A stretch of 64,000 nucleotides of DNA from Halomonas sp. 'Soap Lake #6'. GTDB lineage: Bacteria > Pseudomonadota > Gammaproteobacteria > Pseudomonadales > Halomonadaceae. Position 1 is the first letter of the stretch. Each line of letters begins with the position of its first letter. The position numbers were made by a program, and so were the translations under genes. Below the pieces are notes generated by a model, which ran no database searches, had not been told where the DNA came from, and saw only the letters and a list, made by a program, of their open reading frames with translations. The stretch covers positions 868,001-932,000 of the forward strand of contig NZ_CP020469.1 in NCBI RefSeq assembly GCF_003031405.1, given 5' to 3'. Below, in pieces: positions 36,594-46,061 of the stretch.

Positions 36594-37678
36594 AAGAGAC
36601 TTTGCGCCAACGCCTAGATAGTTTTGCTGACCGTTTTGAAGAGTTGGCAATGCTGCTGTCTGATCCTGAGGTGATCAACAACCAGCAGCGTTTTCGTGAT
36701 TACTCCCGAGAATACGCTGAGTTAGATGAGCTGGTTGCTGCCTGGCAGCGTTATCGCGAGGTTGAAAATAGCATTGAAGAGGCCGAGCAGCTTAGCCGCG
36801 ACAACGACCCAGAGATGCGCGAACTCGCAGAAATGGAAATTAGCGACGGGCGGGAGCAGCTTGAAAGCCTGGATGTTGAGCTTAAGCGCTTACTGGTGCC
36901 GAAGGACCCAGACGATGGCCGTGGCGTGTTTTTGGAAGTGCGTGCAGGCACTGGCGGCGATGAAGCGGCAATCTTTGCAGGAGACCTATTTCGCATGTAC
37001 TCGCGCTATGCCGAAAAACGCGGTTGGCGCGTTGAAGTGGTTAGTGCCAGCCATGGCGAGCAGGGCGGCTATAAAGAGGTAATTTCCCGAGTTAAGGGCG
37101 ACGGCGTTTACGCGCGCTTGAAGTTTGAGTCCGGTGCGCACCGAGTGCAGCGTGTACCGGCTACTGAGTCCCAGGGGCGAATTCACACCTCAGCCTGTAC
37201 GGTCGCAGTGATGCCAGAAGTGGATGATGTAGGTGATATTGATATTAATCCCGCCGACCTGCGTGTAGACACCTATCGCTCCAGCGGCGCTGGTGGTCAG
37301 CACGTTAACACCACAGACTCCGCTATTCGTATTACTCACCTACCCACTGGTGTCGTAGTAGAGTGTCAGGAAGAGCGCAGTCAGCACAAAAACCGCGCTA
37401 AAGCGATGTCACTGCTAGCCGCGAAGCTCAAACGTAATGCGGTAGACTCCCAGCGCCAAGAGCAGGCGGATGCCCGCCGTTCGCTTGTGGGGTCAGGGGA
37501 TCGCAGTGAGCGCATTCGTACTTACAACTTCCCCCAGGGTCGTATTACCGACCACCGTATTAATCTCACGCTGTATAAACTCACGGAAGTTATCAGTGGC
37601 GAGCAGTTAGATGAAGTCATCGATCCGCTGATTCATGAATATCAAGCCGAGCAGCTTTCAGCCCTTCAGGAGGCCTGA
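36590..37678 (+). CDS. prfA: Peptide chain release factor 1
   Basis: A 362-residue class I release factor. The codon-reading P-x-T motif is in [13 protein letters not shown] and the hydrolysis motif in [17 protein letters not shown] (GGQ). It terminates translation at UAA and UAG. It overlaps hemA (ATGA) and prmC (TGATG), giving a coupled hemA-prfA-prmC operon as in E. coli. Confidence 0.97.
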   Translation: MKETLRQRLDSFADRFEELAMLLSDPEVINNQQRFRDYSREYAELDELVAAWQRYREVENSIEEAEQLSRDNDPEMRELAEMEISDGREQLESLDVELKRLLVPKDPDDGRGVFLEVRAGTGGDEAAIFAGDLFRMYSRYAEKRGWRVEVVSASHGEQGGYKEVISRVKGDGVYARLKFESGAHRVQRVPATESQGRIHTSACTVAVMPEVDDVGDIDINPADLRVDTYRSSGAGGQHVNTTDSAIRITHLPTGVVVECQEERSQHKNRAKAMSLLAAKLKRNAVDSQRQEQADARRSLVGSGDRSERIRTYNFPQGRITDHRINLTLYKLTEVISGEQLDEVIDPLIHEYQAEQLSALQEA

Positions 37679-38538
37679 TGGTGGTAGGTGATGTGACCTA
37701 CGATGCTCTGCTGCTACAGGCAGCACAGCGGCTTAGTGAGGCGGGCTCGCCCTCAGCACGAGTAGACGCCGAAGTGCTGCTTAGCCACGCTACGGGGCAT
37801 AACCGTACTTGGCTCTATACCTGGGGTGACAGAGAGTGCGCCATTTGGGAGCAGGCGCGCTTTGATGCGCTAATTGCCGCCCGTGCCCAAGGACAGCCAG
37901 TAGCTTATTTAACCGGTGAGCGGGAGTTCTGGGGATTGCGGTTAGCCACCTCACCGGACACGCTTATCCCGCGGCCTGATACTGAGGTACTAGTTGAGGC
38001 TGTGCTGGCCCGCACTCAAGCAAAGAGCGGTCGGCTGCTTGATCTAGGTACGGGAACTGGCGCGATTGCGTTAGCATTCGCCAGTGAAAAACCTGGCTGG
38101 GAGGTGACCGGTGCCGATATCCGCCCCGAAGCGGCTCAGCTCGCTGCTCGCAATGCTCAGGCGCTCGCTATTGCCAATGCACGGTTTATACAAAGTGATT
38201 GGTTTAGTGCTTTTTCGTCTCCTGAGCCAACGGCCCTATTCGATATTATTGTTAGCAACCCGCCCTATATTGCCGCTGACGACCCTCACTTGCGCCAGGG
38301 AGATGTGCGTTTTGAGCCGCTATCTGCGCTGGTAGCCAAAGCGGACGGCATGGCTGACCTGATACATTTGGTCGATGCGGCAAGAGAGTATTTATCAGCA
38401 GGGGGAGTGTTGGCACTAGAACACGGCTATACCCAGGCTATCCATGTGCGGGAAGCGCTGGTTAGCGCTGGCTACCGCAACGTTGAAAGTGTGCAAGACA
38501 TCAGCGGCCATGAACGGGTTACCCTAGGGCACCTTTAA
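37678..38538 (+). CDS. prmC: Release factor N5-glutamine methyltransferase
   Basis: A 286-residue methyltransferase. LLDLGTGTGAIALAFA is the SAM site and DIIVSNPPYIAADDPHL the NPPY motif. PrmC methylates the glutamine of the GGQ motif in RF1 and RF2. Its start overlaps the prfA stop by one base, which couples the modifier to its substrate. The ATG is followed by a VVGDVTYD segment, a normal N-terminus for this family. Confidence 0.96.
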   Translation: MVVGDVTYDALLLQAAQRLSEAGSPSARVDAEVLLSHATGHNRTWLYTWGDRECAIWEQARFDALIAARAQGQPVAYLTGEREFWGLRLATSPDTLIPRPDTEVLVEAVLARTQAKSGRLLDLGTGTGAIALAFASEKPGWEVTGADIRPEAAQLAARNAQALAIANARFIQSDWFSAFSSPEPTALFDIIVSNPPYIAADDPHLRQGDVRFEPLSALVAKADGMADLIHLVDAAREYLSAGGVLALEHGYTQAIHVREALVSAGYRNVESVQDISGHERVTLGHL

Positions 38539-38571
38539 TAACAGCCTGATTCATCAGTATTGGATCCTGCC

Positions 38572-39072
38572 ATGAAACCTAAAAATAGAACGCTGGACCG
38601 TATCGATCTCAAAATTTTGCGCTGCCTACAGGAAAATGCACGTATTTCCTATGTGGACCTTGCATCAGAAGTTGGCTTATCCACAACCCCTTGCCTAGAG
38701 CGCGTCAAGCGCCTTGAGCGGGCGGGTATTATTCGTGGCTACCAGGCGGTTCTTGATCCGCGAGCACTAAAAGCTAATTTGCTAGTGTTTGTAGAGATTA
38801 GCCTGGAAACTCAGTCCCCAGCAGTGTTTGATGAGTTTCGCCGGGCAGTGGAGAAGTTGCCTCAGATACAAGAGTGTCATTTAGTGTCTGGCCAGTTTGA
38901 TTATATTTTGAAGTGCCGGATTCCTGAAATGGCGGCCTACCGTCAGTTGCTAGGCGATGTGGTGCTGACCCTGCCGGGAGTGAAAGAGTCGAAAAGCTAC
39001 GTGGTGATGGAAGAGGTGAAAGAGAGCTTTAGCCTTCATATACCCGACTTTGAGGAATTTGAGGATAAGTAA
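38572..39072 (+). CDS. lrp: Leucine-responsive regulatory protein, Lrp type
   Basis: A 166-residue Lrp/AsnC regulator, almost the length of E. coli Lrp. The helix-turn-helix is near the N-terminus (ISYVDLASEVGLSTTPCLER) and the ligand-binding RAM domain follows. LDRIDLKILRCLQENARIS matches E. coli Lrp closely, so a global amino-acid-responsive regulator is more likely than a local AsnC type. ATG 38572 is preferred over TTG 38560. It is 33 bp after prmC and four bp before moeB. Confidence 0.9.
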   Translation: MKPKNRTLDRIDLKILRCLQENARISYVDLASEVGLSTTPCLERVKRLERAGIIRGYQAVLDPRALKANLLVFVEISLETQSPAVFDEFRRAVEKLPQIQECHLVSGQFDYILKCRIPEMAAYRQLLGDVVLTLPGVKESKSYVVMEEVKESFSLHIPDFEEFEDK

Positions 39073-39076
39073 GCCG

Positions 39077-39832
39077 ATGATGGACGATCAGGCGCTGCTG
39101 CGCTATAGCCGCCAAATTATGCTGCCCGAGGTGGATATTGAAGGGCAGGAGCGTCTGCGTGGCGCCCATGCGCTGATTATTGGCGCTGGAGGGCTAGGTT
39201 CGCCTGCAGCGCTCTATTTAGCCGCTGCAGGTGTCGGGAAAATCACGATTGTCGATGCAGATGTGGTGGAACTTTCTAACCTGCAGCGCCAAATTGCCCA
39301 TCAACAGGAAAGTATCGGTATTAACAAGGCGCGTTCTGCTAAAGCCAGCATGCAAGCGCTGAACCCAGAGTGCCAGGTGGTTGCTTTGGAGCAGCATGCA
39401 GAAGGGGAGCAGCTGCTAGCGCTAGCGGCGGCGGCGGATGTGGTGCTGGATTGCACCGACCGTTTTTCTAGCCGCTACGCTATTAATGCAGCCTCGCAAC
39501 AAGCGGGTGTGCCGCTTGTTTCGGGGGCAGCGATACGCTTCTCTGGGCAACTGGCGGTATTTGATCCTCGCGATTCTGCCAGCCCGTGTTACGCCTGCCT
39601 TTACCCGTCCAATGACAGCGATGACGAAGCCCTTAGCTGTGCTGAAAGCGGTGTGATGGCACCGTTGGTAGGGTTGATCGGTTGCTTCCAAGCGGTTGAA
39701 GCTTTTAAGTTATTGAGTGGGGCGGGAAAACCCCATCAAGGGCTCTCTACCTTTGAGGGTTTAAGTGGTCAATGGCGCCACTTTCAAGTACCCCGTGACC
39801 CCGCTTGTACGGTGTGTGGGCAGGGCGGTTAA
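39077..39832 (+). CDS. moeB: Molybdopterin-synthase adenylyltransferase
   Basis: A 251-residue E1-like enzyme. It has IIGAGGLGSPAALYLAAAGVG (nucleotide site), LSNLQRQIAH, DCTDRFSSRYAIN and two zinc-binding pairs (CYAC and CTVC). It adenylates the C-terminal glycine of MoaD. ThiF is a close paralogue and could share or take this role. No rhodanese domain is fused. The ATG at 39077 is followed at once by a second ATG. Confidence 0.88.
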   Translation: MMDDQALLRYSRQIMLPEVDIEGQERLRGAHALIIGAGGLGSPAALYLAAAGVGKITIVDADVVELSNLQRQIAHQQESIGINKARSAKASMQALNPECQVVALEQHAEGEQLLALAAAADVVLDCTDRFSSRYAINAASQQAGVPLVSGAAIRFSGQLAVFDPRDSASPCYACLYPSNDSDDEALSCAESGVMAPLVGLIGCFQAVEAFKLLSGAGKPHQGLSTFEGLSGQWRHFQVPRDPACTVCGQGG

Positions 39833-39844
39833 GCGCTCAAAAAA

Positions 39845-39866
39845 ACGCCCGCTAGATAGCGGGCGT
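39845..39866. terminator. Bidirectional terminator between moeB and ahpF
   Basis: ACGCCCGCTA (39845-39854) and TAGCGGGCGT (39857-39866) form a ten-pair stem. On the minus strand the hairpin is followed by TTTTTT, making a classical terminator for ahpF; it lies 12 bp after the moeB stop. Confidence 0.88.
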
Positions 39867-39928
39867 GACGTCACGGTCTTTTACGTCAAAAAGGACAGTC
39901 CAAAAGGGCAGCAGGGGGGCCGCCCTTT

Positions 39929-39978
39929 GGCTGGTTCTTTTGGCTGATTCTTTTGGCTGGTTCTTTTGGCTAGTTAAT
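39929..39978 (+). repeat. 13-bp tandem repeat reaching the ahpF stop codon
   Basis: GGCTGGTTCTTTT (39929-39941), GGCTGATTCTTTT (39942-39954) and GGCTGGTTCTTTT (39955-39967) are followed by a partial unit (39968-39978) that contains the ahpF stop codon at 39974-39976 on the minus strand. Confidence 0.9.
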
Positions 39979-41530
39979 GGCGAATCAGGTAATCAAAGGC
40001 GCCCAGTGATGCTTTAGCGCCTTCTCCCATGGCGATAATGATCTGTTTGTACGGAACGGTGGTGACGTCCCCTGCGGCAAATACGCCGGGTACCGAGGTC
40101 ATGCCGTGAGCATCCACGATGATTTCCCCGCGTGGTGACATTTCAATCGGCGAGCCTTTCAGCCACTCAGTGTTAGGCACCAAGCCGATCTGGACAAAGA
40201 TACCTTCCAGAGGAATGTTTTTAACTTCATCTGTGTTGCGGTCTTTGTAGGTCAGGCCATTGACGCGGCTGCCATCGCCGGTGACTTCTGTGGTTTGCGC
40301 ATTCAAAACAATATCTACATTGGGCAGGCTCTTGAGCTTTTTCTGAAGCACAGCATCAGCACGCATTTCACCCATAAACTCCACAAGCGTTACGTGGCTA
40401 ACGATACCGGCAAGATCAATCGCCGCCTCCACGCCTGAGTTACCGCCACCAATAACGGCAACCCGCTTGCCCTTAAACAACGGGCCGTCGCAATGAGGGC
40501 AATAGGCAACGCCTTTGTTACGGTACTGCTGCTCGCCGGGTACGTTCATCTCACGCCAGCGTGCGCCGGTGGCCAGCACAAGTGTTTTACTTTTCAGCTT
40601 GGCTCCTGACTCAAAAGTCACTTCATGCAAGCCGCCTTCGGCTTCTGCAGCTTTAAAAGAGGTTGCACGCTGCAAATTCATCACGTCAACTTCATACTCT
40701 TTAACGTGCTCTTCCAGTGCGCTGACCAGTTTGGGGCCTTCGGTATGGGTGACTGAAATAAAGTTTTCAATGCCCATCGTATCGGCCACTTGGCCACCAA
40801 AACGCTCTGCCGCAACGCCTGTATTAATACCTTTGCGGGCAGAGTAAATGGCTGCTGATGCACCAGCCGGGCCGCCGCCAATCACTAGCGTATCAAAGGC
40901 AGCTTTCTCACTTAGTTTTTTGGCTTCCCGCTCAGCAGCACCTGTGTCCACTTTGGCTAAGATTTGCTCAAGGGTCATACGCCCCTGGTCAAAGGGCTTT
41001 CCGTTCAAGTAGATGCTGGGAACCGACATGATTTCCCGTGCTTCCACTTCGTCCTGAAACAGCGCGCCGTCAATGGCAACGTGACGAACGTTGGGGTTAA
41101 AGATCGCCATCAGGTTTAACGCTTGCACTACATCTGGGCAGTTCTGACAGGAGAGCGAGTAGTAGGTCTCGAACAGCATGTCACCGTCGAGGTCCTTAAT
41201 TTGATTAAGTAGTTCTTCCGATGTCTTGGGTGGATGTCCACCTACTTGCAACAGCGCTAGTACCAGCGAGGTAAACTCGTGGCCCATCGGGATGCCAGCA
41301 AACACCACGCCGGTCTCTTCACCGGGACGGTTAATGGCAAACGATGGCTTGCGGCTATCCTGGCCACTAGTCTGCAAAGTGATTTTGTCGCTTAAGCTGC
41401 TGATCTCTTCCAGCAGTCCCAACAGTTCACGTGACTTGGCACCGTCATCGAGGGACGCAACGATCTCGAACGGTTGAGTCACTTTTTCTAGGTAAGCTTT
41501 CAACTGATTTTTTAAATTGGCGTCCAACAT
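39974..41530 (-). CDS. ahpF: Alkyl hydroperoxide reductase subunit F
   Basis: A 518-residue flavoprotein of usual length. The N-terminal tandem thioredoxin-like domain contains [12 protein letters not shown]; the thioredoxin reductase-like body has [19 protein letters not shown] (FAD), [13 protein letters not shown] (redox disulfide) and [14 protein letters not shown]. It reduces AhpC using NADH. It lies behind ahpC with a 230-bp gap that contains an apparent terminator, so it may have its own promoter. Confidence 0.97.
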   Translation of the reverse strand: MLDANLKNQLKAYLEKVTQPFEIVASLDDGAKSRELLGLLEEISSLSDKITLQTSGQDSRKPSFAINRPGEETGVVFAGIPMGHEFTSLVLALLQVGGHPPKTSEELLNQIKDLDGDMLFETYYSLSCQNCPDVVQALNLMAIFNPNVRHVAIDGALFQDEVEAREIMSVPSIYLNGKPFDQGRMTLEQILAKVDTGAAEREAKKLSEKAAFDTLVIGGGPAGASAAIYSARKGINTGVAAERFGGQVADTMGIENFISVTHTEGPKLVSALEEHVKEYEVDVMNLQRATSFKAAEAEGGLHEVTFESGAKLKSKTLVLATGARWREMNVPGEQQYRNKGVAYCPHCDGPLFKGKRVAVIGGGNSGVEAAIDLAGIVSHVTLVEFMGEMRADAVLQKKLKSLPNVDIVLNAQTTEVTGDGSRVNGLTYKDRNTDEVKNIPLEGIFVQIGLVPNTEWLKGSPIEMSPRGEIIVDAHGMTSVPGVFAAGDVTTVPYKQIIIAMGEGAKASLGAFDYLIRH

Positions 41531-41659
41531 GACAGTGGTTCCTTATAGTCAGCAGTATAAAGTTCTCAACCTAAAGCACCGCTTACTGCACTGAGATCAC
41601 AGTAGCCATGAAGGTGTTAGGGAAAACGCTGGGAGTGTTAGAACGAGCACTCAAAGAAA

Positions 41660-41686
41660 GACACCCGAGCCTAACGCCCGGGTGTC
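41660..41686 (-). terminator. Terminator behind ahpC
   Basis: GACACCCG (41660-41667) and CGGGTGTC (41679-41686) form an eight-pair stem. On the minus strand it is followed by TTTCTTT. It lies between ahpC and ahpF and would make ahpC transcripts more abundant than ahpF transcripts. Confidence 0.8.
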
Positions 41687-41760
41687 GTGCTACCTAAGGG
41701 GGTAACCCTTATAAGGGATAATCCTTATTTGGCAGCCCTTACTTGGCAGCGATAGGCAGC

Positions 41761-42324
41761 TTAGATTTTGCCTACAAGATCCAAAGACGGAGCTAATGTC
41801 TCTTCGCCTTCTTTCCATTTAGCCGGGCAAACTTCGTTCGGGTTGGCGCGAACGTACTGAGCGGCTTTCACTTTACGCAGCAGTTCTTCAGCATTACGGC
41901 CGATGTTGCCAGCGTTGATTTCAACGATCTGAATTTTGCCGTCCGGATCAACAACGAAAGTGCCGCGCTCAGCCAGACCAGCTTCTTCGATCAGTACTTC
42001 AAAGTTGCGAGAAATTTGCAGCGTCGGATCCGCGATCATCGGGTACTGAAGTTTGCCGATAGTCTCGGAGCTGTCGTGCCAAGCCTTGTGAGTGAAGTGG
42101 GTGTCAGTTGAAACACTGTAGATTTCAACGCCCAGTTTTTTGAACTCTTCGTAGTTATCGGCGAGGTCACCTAGCTCTGTCGGGCAAACAAAGGTGAAGT
42201 CAGCGGGATAGAAGAAGAACACAGACCACTTACCTTGCAAGTCTGCTTCAGTAACGTCAACAAATTCGCCGTTCAGGTAAGCAGTCGCCTTAAACGGTTT
42301 TACTTCGGTATTGATCAAAGACAT
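41761..42324 (-). CDS. ahpC: Alkyl hydroperoxide reductase subunit C (peroxiredoxin)
   Basis: A 187-residue typical 2-Cys peroxiredoxin, the usual length. The peroxidatic cysteine is C47 ([12 protein letters not shown]) and the resolving cysteine C166 (NEVCPAKW), both at E. coli positions. It reduces hydrogen peroxide and organic hydroperoxides in the cytoplasm and is recycled by AhpF. GGAG precedes ATG 42324. The 412-bp upstream region is A+T-rich near the gene and probably carries an OxyR-regulated promoter, but I cannot define the site. Confidence 0.97.
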   Translation of the reverse strand: MSLINTEVKPFKATAYLNGEFVDVTEADLQGKWSVFFFYPADFTFVCPTELGDLADNYEEFKKLGVEIYSVSTDTHFTHKAWHDSSETIGKLQYPMIADPTLQISRNFEVLIEEAGLAERGTFVVDPDGKIQIVEINAGNIGRNAEELLRKVKAAQYVRANPNEVCPAKWKEGEETLAPSLDLVGKI

Positions 42325-42736
42325 TTATATAATCTCCATTTGATGTGGTCGGTAGTGGAAAAGTTTGTAAGGCACTATACCGCCCTACGCCTAATAGCTA
42401 AAATTGTAAAAAGTAATTCTACTGATAGCTAATTTAAATAATGACGCTGCACTGACGTCACGATTCTGTAGGTGGGGGCGCTACGGCTATATAGCAAGAA
42501 TTTTTCACATTGACTTGCGATAGACCGCGCTGCACCGCAAAATTCGCACGGTTCGCATAATTGCCTACGCTGTTTTTAGCTCCGACAAGATGACGAGGCT
42601 GTAGGGGCGGCTGGATGCGTGCGACGGCTATGGTGGTTGTGGGAAATGGGTGGTTGTGGGAAATGAGTGGTTGTGGGAGATGTGTTGGCCGCTGGATGTT
42701 TGGTGATCGTTAGATTTTTAGATGAGGAGCGGTGGA
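42325..42736. other. 412-bp divergent spacer between ahpC and potF
   Basis: This region holds the divergent promoters of ahpC and the pot operon. Two ATAGCTAA repeats lie at 42394 and 42425, 31 bp apart, in the ahpC-proximal A+T-rich part; they might be a regulator site but do not match the spacing I recall for OxyR. A 17-bp tandem repeat lies near potF. No gene is seen. Confidence 0.45.
42633..42683 (+). repeat. 17-bp tandem repeat upstream of potF
   Basis: Three units, GTGGTTGTGGGAAATGG, GTGGTTGTGGGAAATGA and GTGGTTGTGGGAGATGT, occupy 42633-42649, 42650-42666 and 42667-42683. The array ends 54 bp before the potF start, where it could affect the leader. Confidence 0.9.
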
Positions 42737-43840
42737 ATGGGGAATATTCACAAACTTTCTGGGGCCGTTACGGCCATATCTTTTGTCGTAACGGCCGCAG
42801 TAGCCCACGCTGATGAAGTGAGGGTTTATAACTGGTCAGACTATATTGCACCAGAGACACTGGCAAAGTTCACCGAACGTACTGGTATTAGCGTCACCTA
42901 CGATGTTTACGATAGCAACGAAGTTCTGGATGCAGCCCTTTTATCAGGCCGCTCTGGATACGATGTTGTCGTACCCTCGACCCACTTCTTTACACGCCAG
43001 TTGAATGCGGGTGTCTATCAGACCCTGGATCATGAGCAACTGAGTAATCTTAGTAACCTTGATTCCGAATTGATGGCCAGCCTGGAGCACATTGATGGGA
43101 GTAGCGAGTACTCTATTCCTTACATGTGGGGCACCAATGGCATTGGCTATAATGCCGAGCGTATCGAACAGATTCTGGGCGAAGATGCACCCGTCGATAG
43201 CTGGGCACTTCTTTTTGATCCCAACATAACCAGCGCGCTGAGTAGTGCGGGTTGCGGTATCTCATTGATGGATTCGGGTATTGAAATGTTACCCGCTGCG
43301 ATGGCTTATCTGGGGCTGGATCCGCAAAGCAACGATAGCGATGACCTGGAGGCCGCAGGGGAGGTCATTACCCGTATTCGGGACGATATAACCTACTTTC
43401 ACTCCTCCCGCTATATCTCTGATCTGGCGAATGGTGACATCTGCGTAGCCGCTGGCTATTCCGGCGATATCTTCCAGGCTGCGGAGCGCGCAGAGGAGGC
43501 CGGACGTGACTTTACGATCGCTTACAGCATTCCCAAGGAAGGTGCTGAGCTGTGGTTCGACATGATGGCCATTCCGGCAGATGCCCCGAATCCTGAAAAC
43601 GCACATGCGTTTATCAATTTTATCCTTGATCCAGAGATCGCCGCAGAAATTACTGATTATGTGCGCTATGCCAACCCTAATAGCGCCGCGAATGCTTACT
43701 TGCCGGACGAAATACTCGAAGACCGGGCAATTTATCCTGCCACTGAGACGATGCAGAAGTTGTTTGTGCCTTTGGAGAAACCGCAAAACGCCCAACGCGC
43801 ACTGACCCGTATCTGGAACCGCGTTAAATCTGGCCGTTAA
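42737..43840 (+). CDS. potF: Putrescine-binding periplasmic protein, PotF type
   Basis: A 367-residue solute-binding protein, almost the length of E. coli PotF. A signal peptide ends near AVAHA-D, followed by EVRVYNWSDYIAPETLAKF, which is highly characteristic of PotD/PotF. GRSGYDVVVPSTHFFTRQ and IPYMWGTNGIGYN follow. It delivers putrescine or a related polyamine to PotGHI. AGGAG lies eight bases before ATG 42737; an in-frame ATG at 42722 lacks a site. The exact ligand is inferred from family. Confidence 0.92.
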   Translation: MGNIHKLSGAVTAISFVVTAAVAHADEVRVYNWSDYIAPETLAKFTERTGISVTYDVYDSNEVLDAALLSGRSGYDVVVPSTHFFTRQLNAGVYQTLDHEQLSNLSNLDSELMASLEHIDGSSEYSIPYMWGTNGIGYNAERIEQILGEDAPVDSWALLFDPNITSALSSAGCGISLMDSGIEMLPAAMAYLGLDPQSNDSDDLEAAGEVITRIRDDITYFHSSRYISDLANGDICVAAGYSGDIFQAAERAEEAGRDFTIAYSIPKEGAELWFDMMAIPADAPNPENAHAFINFILDPEIAAEITDYVRYANPNSAANAYLPDEILEDRAIYPATETMQKLFVPLEKPQNAQRALTRIWNRVKSGR

Positions 43841-43858
43841 TCTATTCATCGCCTGACG

Positions 43859-43885
43859 GCGAGCCAAGCGTTTTGCTTGGCTCGC
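43859..43885 (+). terminator. Hairpin between potF and potG
   Basis: GCGAGCCAAGC (43859-43869) and GCTTGGCTCGC (43875-43885) form a perfect 11-pair stem with a GTTTT loop, followed by TGTTTGTCTTTT. It starts 18 bp after the potF stop. Partial termination here would give more binding protein than membrane complex. Confidence 0.85.
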
Positions 43886-43936
43886 TGTTTGTCTTTTAAA
43901 CGCCCGGTTATCTGGGCCTTTTGATGGGAGTGACTA

Positions 43937-45118
43937 ATGGTCACTACACCCCTGTCGAACGAGTTGTCCTCCTCAACGCCTTTAGCCTCGCCTGCTACAC
44001 GCCCCCTGGGTAAAACCCCACGGTTTGCCGAGGATATCGTGCTGGAGGTAAAGCGCTTGAGTAAGCGTTTTGATGACGCCTTAGCGGTGGATGACGTGAA
44101 CCTGCAGGTAAAGCGCGGCGAGATCTTTGCGTTATTGGGTGGGTCGGGATCGGGCAAATCCACGCTGTTGCGAATGTTGGCAGGTTTTGAGACACCCAGT
44201 GAAGGTAAAGTCTTATTAAGTGGCGAAAATATCACCGCTATGCCGCCTCATAAGCGCCCGATTAATATGATGTTTCAGTCTTATGCACTGTTCCCGCATA
44301 TGAACGTGGCACAAAATATTGCCTTCGGGTTAAAGCAAGACAAGCTACCCAGAGCAGAAATCGAGGCACGGGTAGCCCAAATGCTCAAGTTGGTGCATAT
44401 GGAGCGGTTCGCAAAACGTAAGCCGCACCAGCTCTCCGGTGGTCAACGCCAGCGGGTAGCGTTGGCGCGTTCTTTAGCCAAGCGACCCAAGCTACTGTTG
44501 TTAGATGAGCCGATGGGGGCGCTGGACAAAAAGCTGCGTACAGAAATGCAGCTAGAGGTGGTGGAGATTATCGAGCAGGTGGGTGTTACCTGCATTATGG
44601 TGACCCATGATCAAGAAGAAGCCATGACCATGGCTGACCGCGTTGCCATCATGGCAGACGGTTGGATTGAGCAGGTGGGCTCGCCGGTGGATATTTACGA
44701 AAGCCCGGCCAGTCGTATGGTGGCGGAATTTGTGGGTACCGTGAACCTGTTCGAAGGCGAGATTGTAGAAGATGCTGCCGACCACTGCCGAATTGCTTCG
44801 CCAGCGCTCTCCCGGCCGATTTATATCGACCATGGTATTACTACCCAAGCAGTCGACCGCCGGGTATGGGCTGCGCTTCGCCCGGAAAAAGTCTGGCTAA
44901 CCCGCGAAAAACCTACGGCAGAGTACAACTGGGAAGCGGGTAAGGTAGATGATATCGCCTATCTAGGCGGTTACTCACTTTACTACGTACGCACTGCGTC
45001 CGGGCAGCGAATCAAAGTCAGCATGGCTAACACTGAGCGTCGTGGCGATCGTCCCACCTGGGAGGATAGCGTCTACGTTTATTGGGAAGACCATAGCGCT
45101 ATCGTACTGAACCGCTAA
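43937..45118 (+). CDS. potG: Polyamine ABC transporter ATP-binding protein, PotG type
   Basis: A 393-residue ABC ATPase. ALLGGSGSGKSTLLRML is Walker A, QLSGGQRQRVALARSLAKRP the signature and LLLDEPMGALDKKLR Walker B with the D-loop. A C-terminal TOBE domain follows, typical of the PotA/PotG group. The first 30 residues are Ser/Thr/Pro-rich. It powers the PotHI permease. Confidence 0.94.
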   Translation: MVTTPLSNELSSSTPLASPATRPLGKTPRFAEDIVLEVKRLSKRFDDALAVDDVNLQVKRGEIFALLGGSGSGKSTLLRMLAGFETPSEGKVLLSGENITAMPPHKRPINMMFQSYALFPHMNVAQNIAFGLKQDKLPRAEIEARVAQMLKLVHMERFAKRKPHQLSGGQRQRVALARSLAKRPKLLLLDEPMGALDKKLRTEMQLEVVEIIEQVGVTCIMVTHDQEEAMTMADRVAIMADGWIEQVGSPVDIYESPASRMVAEFVGTVNLFEGEIVEDAADHCRIASPALSRPIYIDHGITTQAVDRRVWAALRPEKVWLTREKPTAEYNWEAGKVDDIAYLGGYSLYYVRTASGQRIKVSMANTERRGDRPTWEDSVYVYWEDHSAIVLNR

Positions 45119-45149
45119 TGCCTCGTTGGCCCTTAGGAGATCGCCTTCA

Positions 45150-46061
45150 ATGATGCTGTCTCGTGTCGCTGGTTTGATGAAACGCCTGCAGTTAGGCCGT
45201 CGTGCGGTGATTGCGCTTCCTCTTGTCTGGCTAACGCTGTTCTTTCTGCTGCCTTTTGGGTTAGTGCTCAAAATCAGCTTGTCTGAATCAGTGATTGCCA
45301 TTCCGCCCTATGGGCCTTTGGTGGAGTACGCTGACCAAACGCTGCAGGTGTTTCTCAATTTGGGAAACTATCTTTTTTTGTTGTCGGACTCTTTGTATGT
45401 TGCGGCGTACTGGGGATCGATCAAAACCGCGTTTATTTCTACTGCTGTCTGTTTGCTAATTGGCTATCCAATGGCTTACGCCATGGCACGGGCACCGGTT
45501 CGTTGGCAGCTTATCCTGCTATTGCTGGTGATGCTGCCTTCCTGGACCTCATTTTTGATCCGTGTGTACGCCTGGATGGGGATTTTGAGCAACAGCGGGT
45601 TAATCAACAATTTGCTGATGGGATTAGGGGTAATTGACTCACCGCTGCGCATGATGAATACCCAATTTGCCGTCATTATTGGGATCGTGTATGCCTACCT
45701 ACCGTTTATGGTGTTGCCACTTTATGCGCACTTAACGCGGCTTGATAACTCTCTGCTAGAGGCTGCTGCTGATCTTGGTTCGCGCAAGCTCAATACCTTT
45801 CTAACAGTCACGCTGCCGCTCTCCATGGGAGGAATAGTTGCGGGCTCTATGCTGGTATTTATTCCCGCTGTGGGTGAGTTTGTCATCCCCGAGCTGTTGG
45901 GCGGCCCCAATACACTGATGATCGGTAAAGTGCTTTGGGAAGAGTTTTTCTTAAATCGCGATTGGCCAGTAGCCTCTGCACTAGCGATGGTAATGCTACT
46001 GCTGCTGTTAATACCTATCGTGTTGTTCCACCGTTACCAATCCCGGGAGCTTGAAAAATGA
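45150..46061 (+). CDS. potH: Polyamine ABC transporter permease, PotH type
   Basis: A 303-residue permease with about six membrane helices. The EAA loop that contacts the ATPase is visible (LLEAAADLGSRKLNTFLTVT). AGGAG is about 10 bases before ATG 45150; an upstream in-frame start at 45126 would lie before it. It overlaps potI by four bases. Confidence 0.93.
   Translation: MMLSRVAGLMKRLQLGRRAVIALPLVWLTLFFLLPFGLVLKISLSESVIAIPPYGPLVEYADQTLQVFLNLGNYLFLLSDSLYVAAYWGSIKTAFISTAVCLLIGYPMAYAMARAPVRWQLILLLLVMLPSWTSFLIRVYAWMGILSNSGLINNLLMGLGVIDSPLRMMNTQFAVIIGIVYAYLPFMVLPLYAHLTRLDNSLLEAAADLGSRKLNTFLTVTLPLSMGGIVAGSMLVFIPAVGEFVIPELLGGPNTLMIGKVLWEEFFLNRDWPVASALAMVMLLLLLIPIVLFHRYQSRELEK

Noticed and set aside
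39865..39874. GTGACGTCAC palindrome next to the moeB/ahpF terminator
   Set aside because: A ten-base palindrome overlapping the terminator tail is not enough to propose an operator, and no promoter is nearby.
42394..42431. Paired ATAGCTAA words upstream of ahpC as an OxyR site
   Set aside because: They are direct repeats 31 bp apart; the OxyR pattern I recall uses ATAG/CTAT elements at different spacing. Kept only as a note in the spacer entry.
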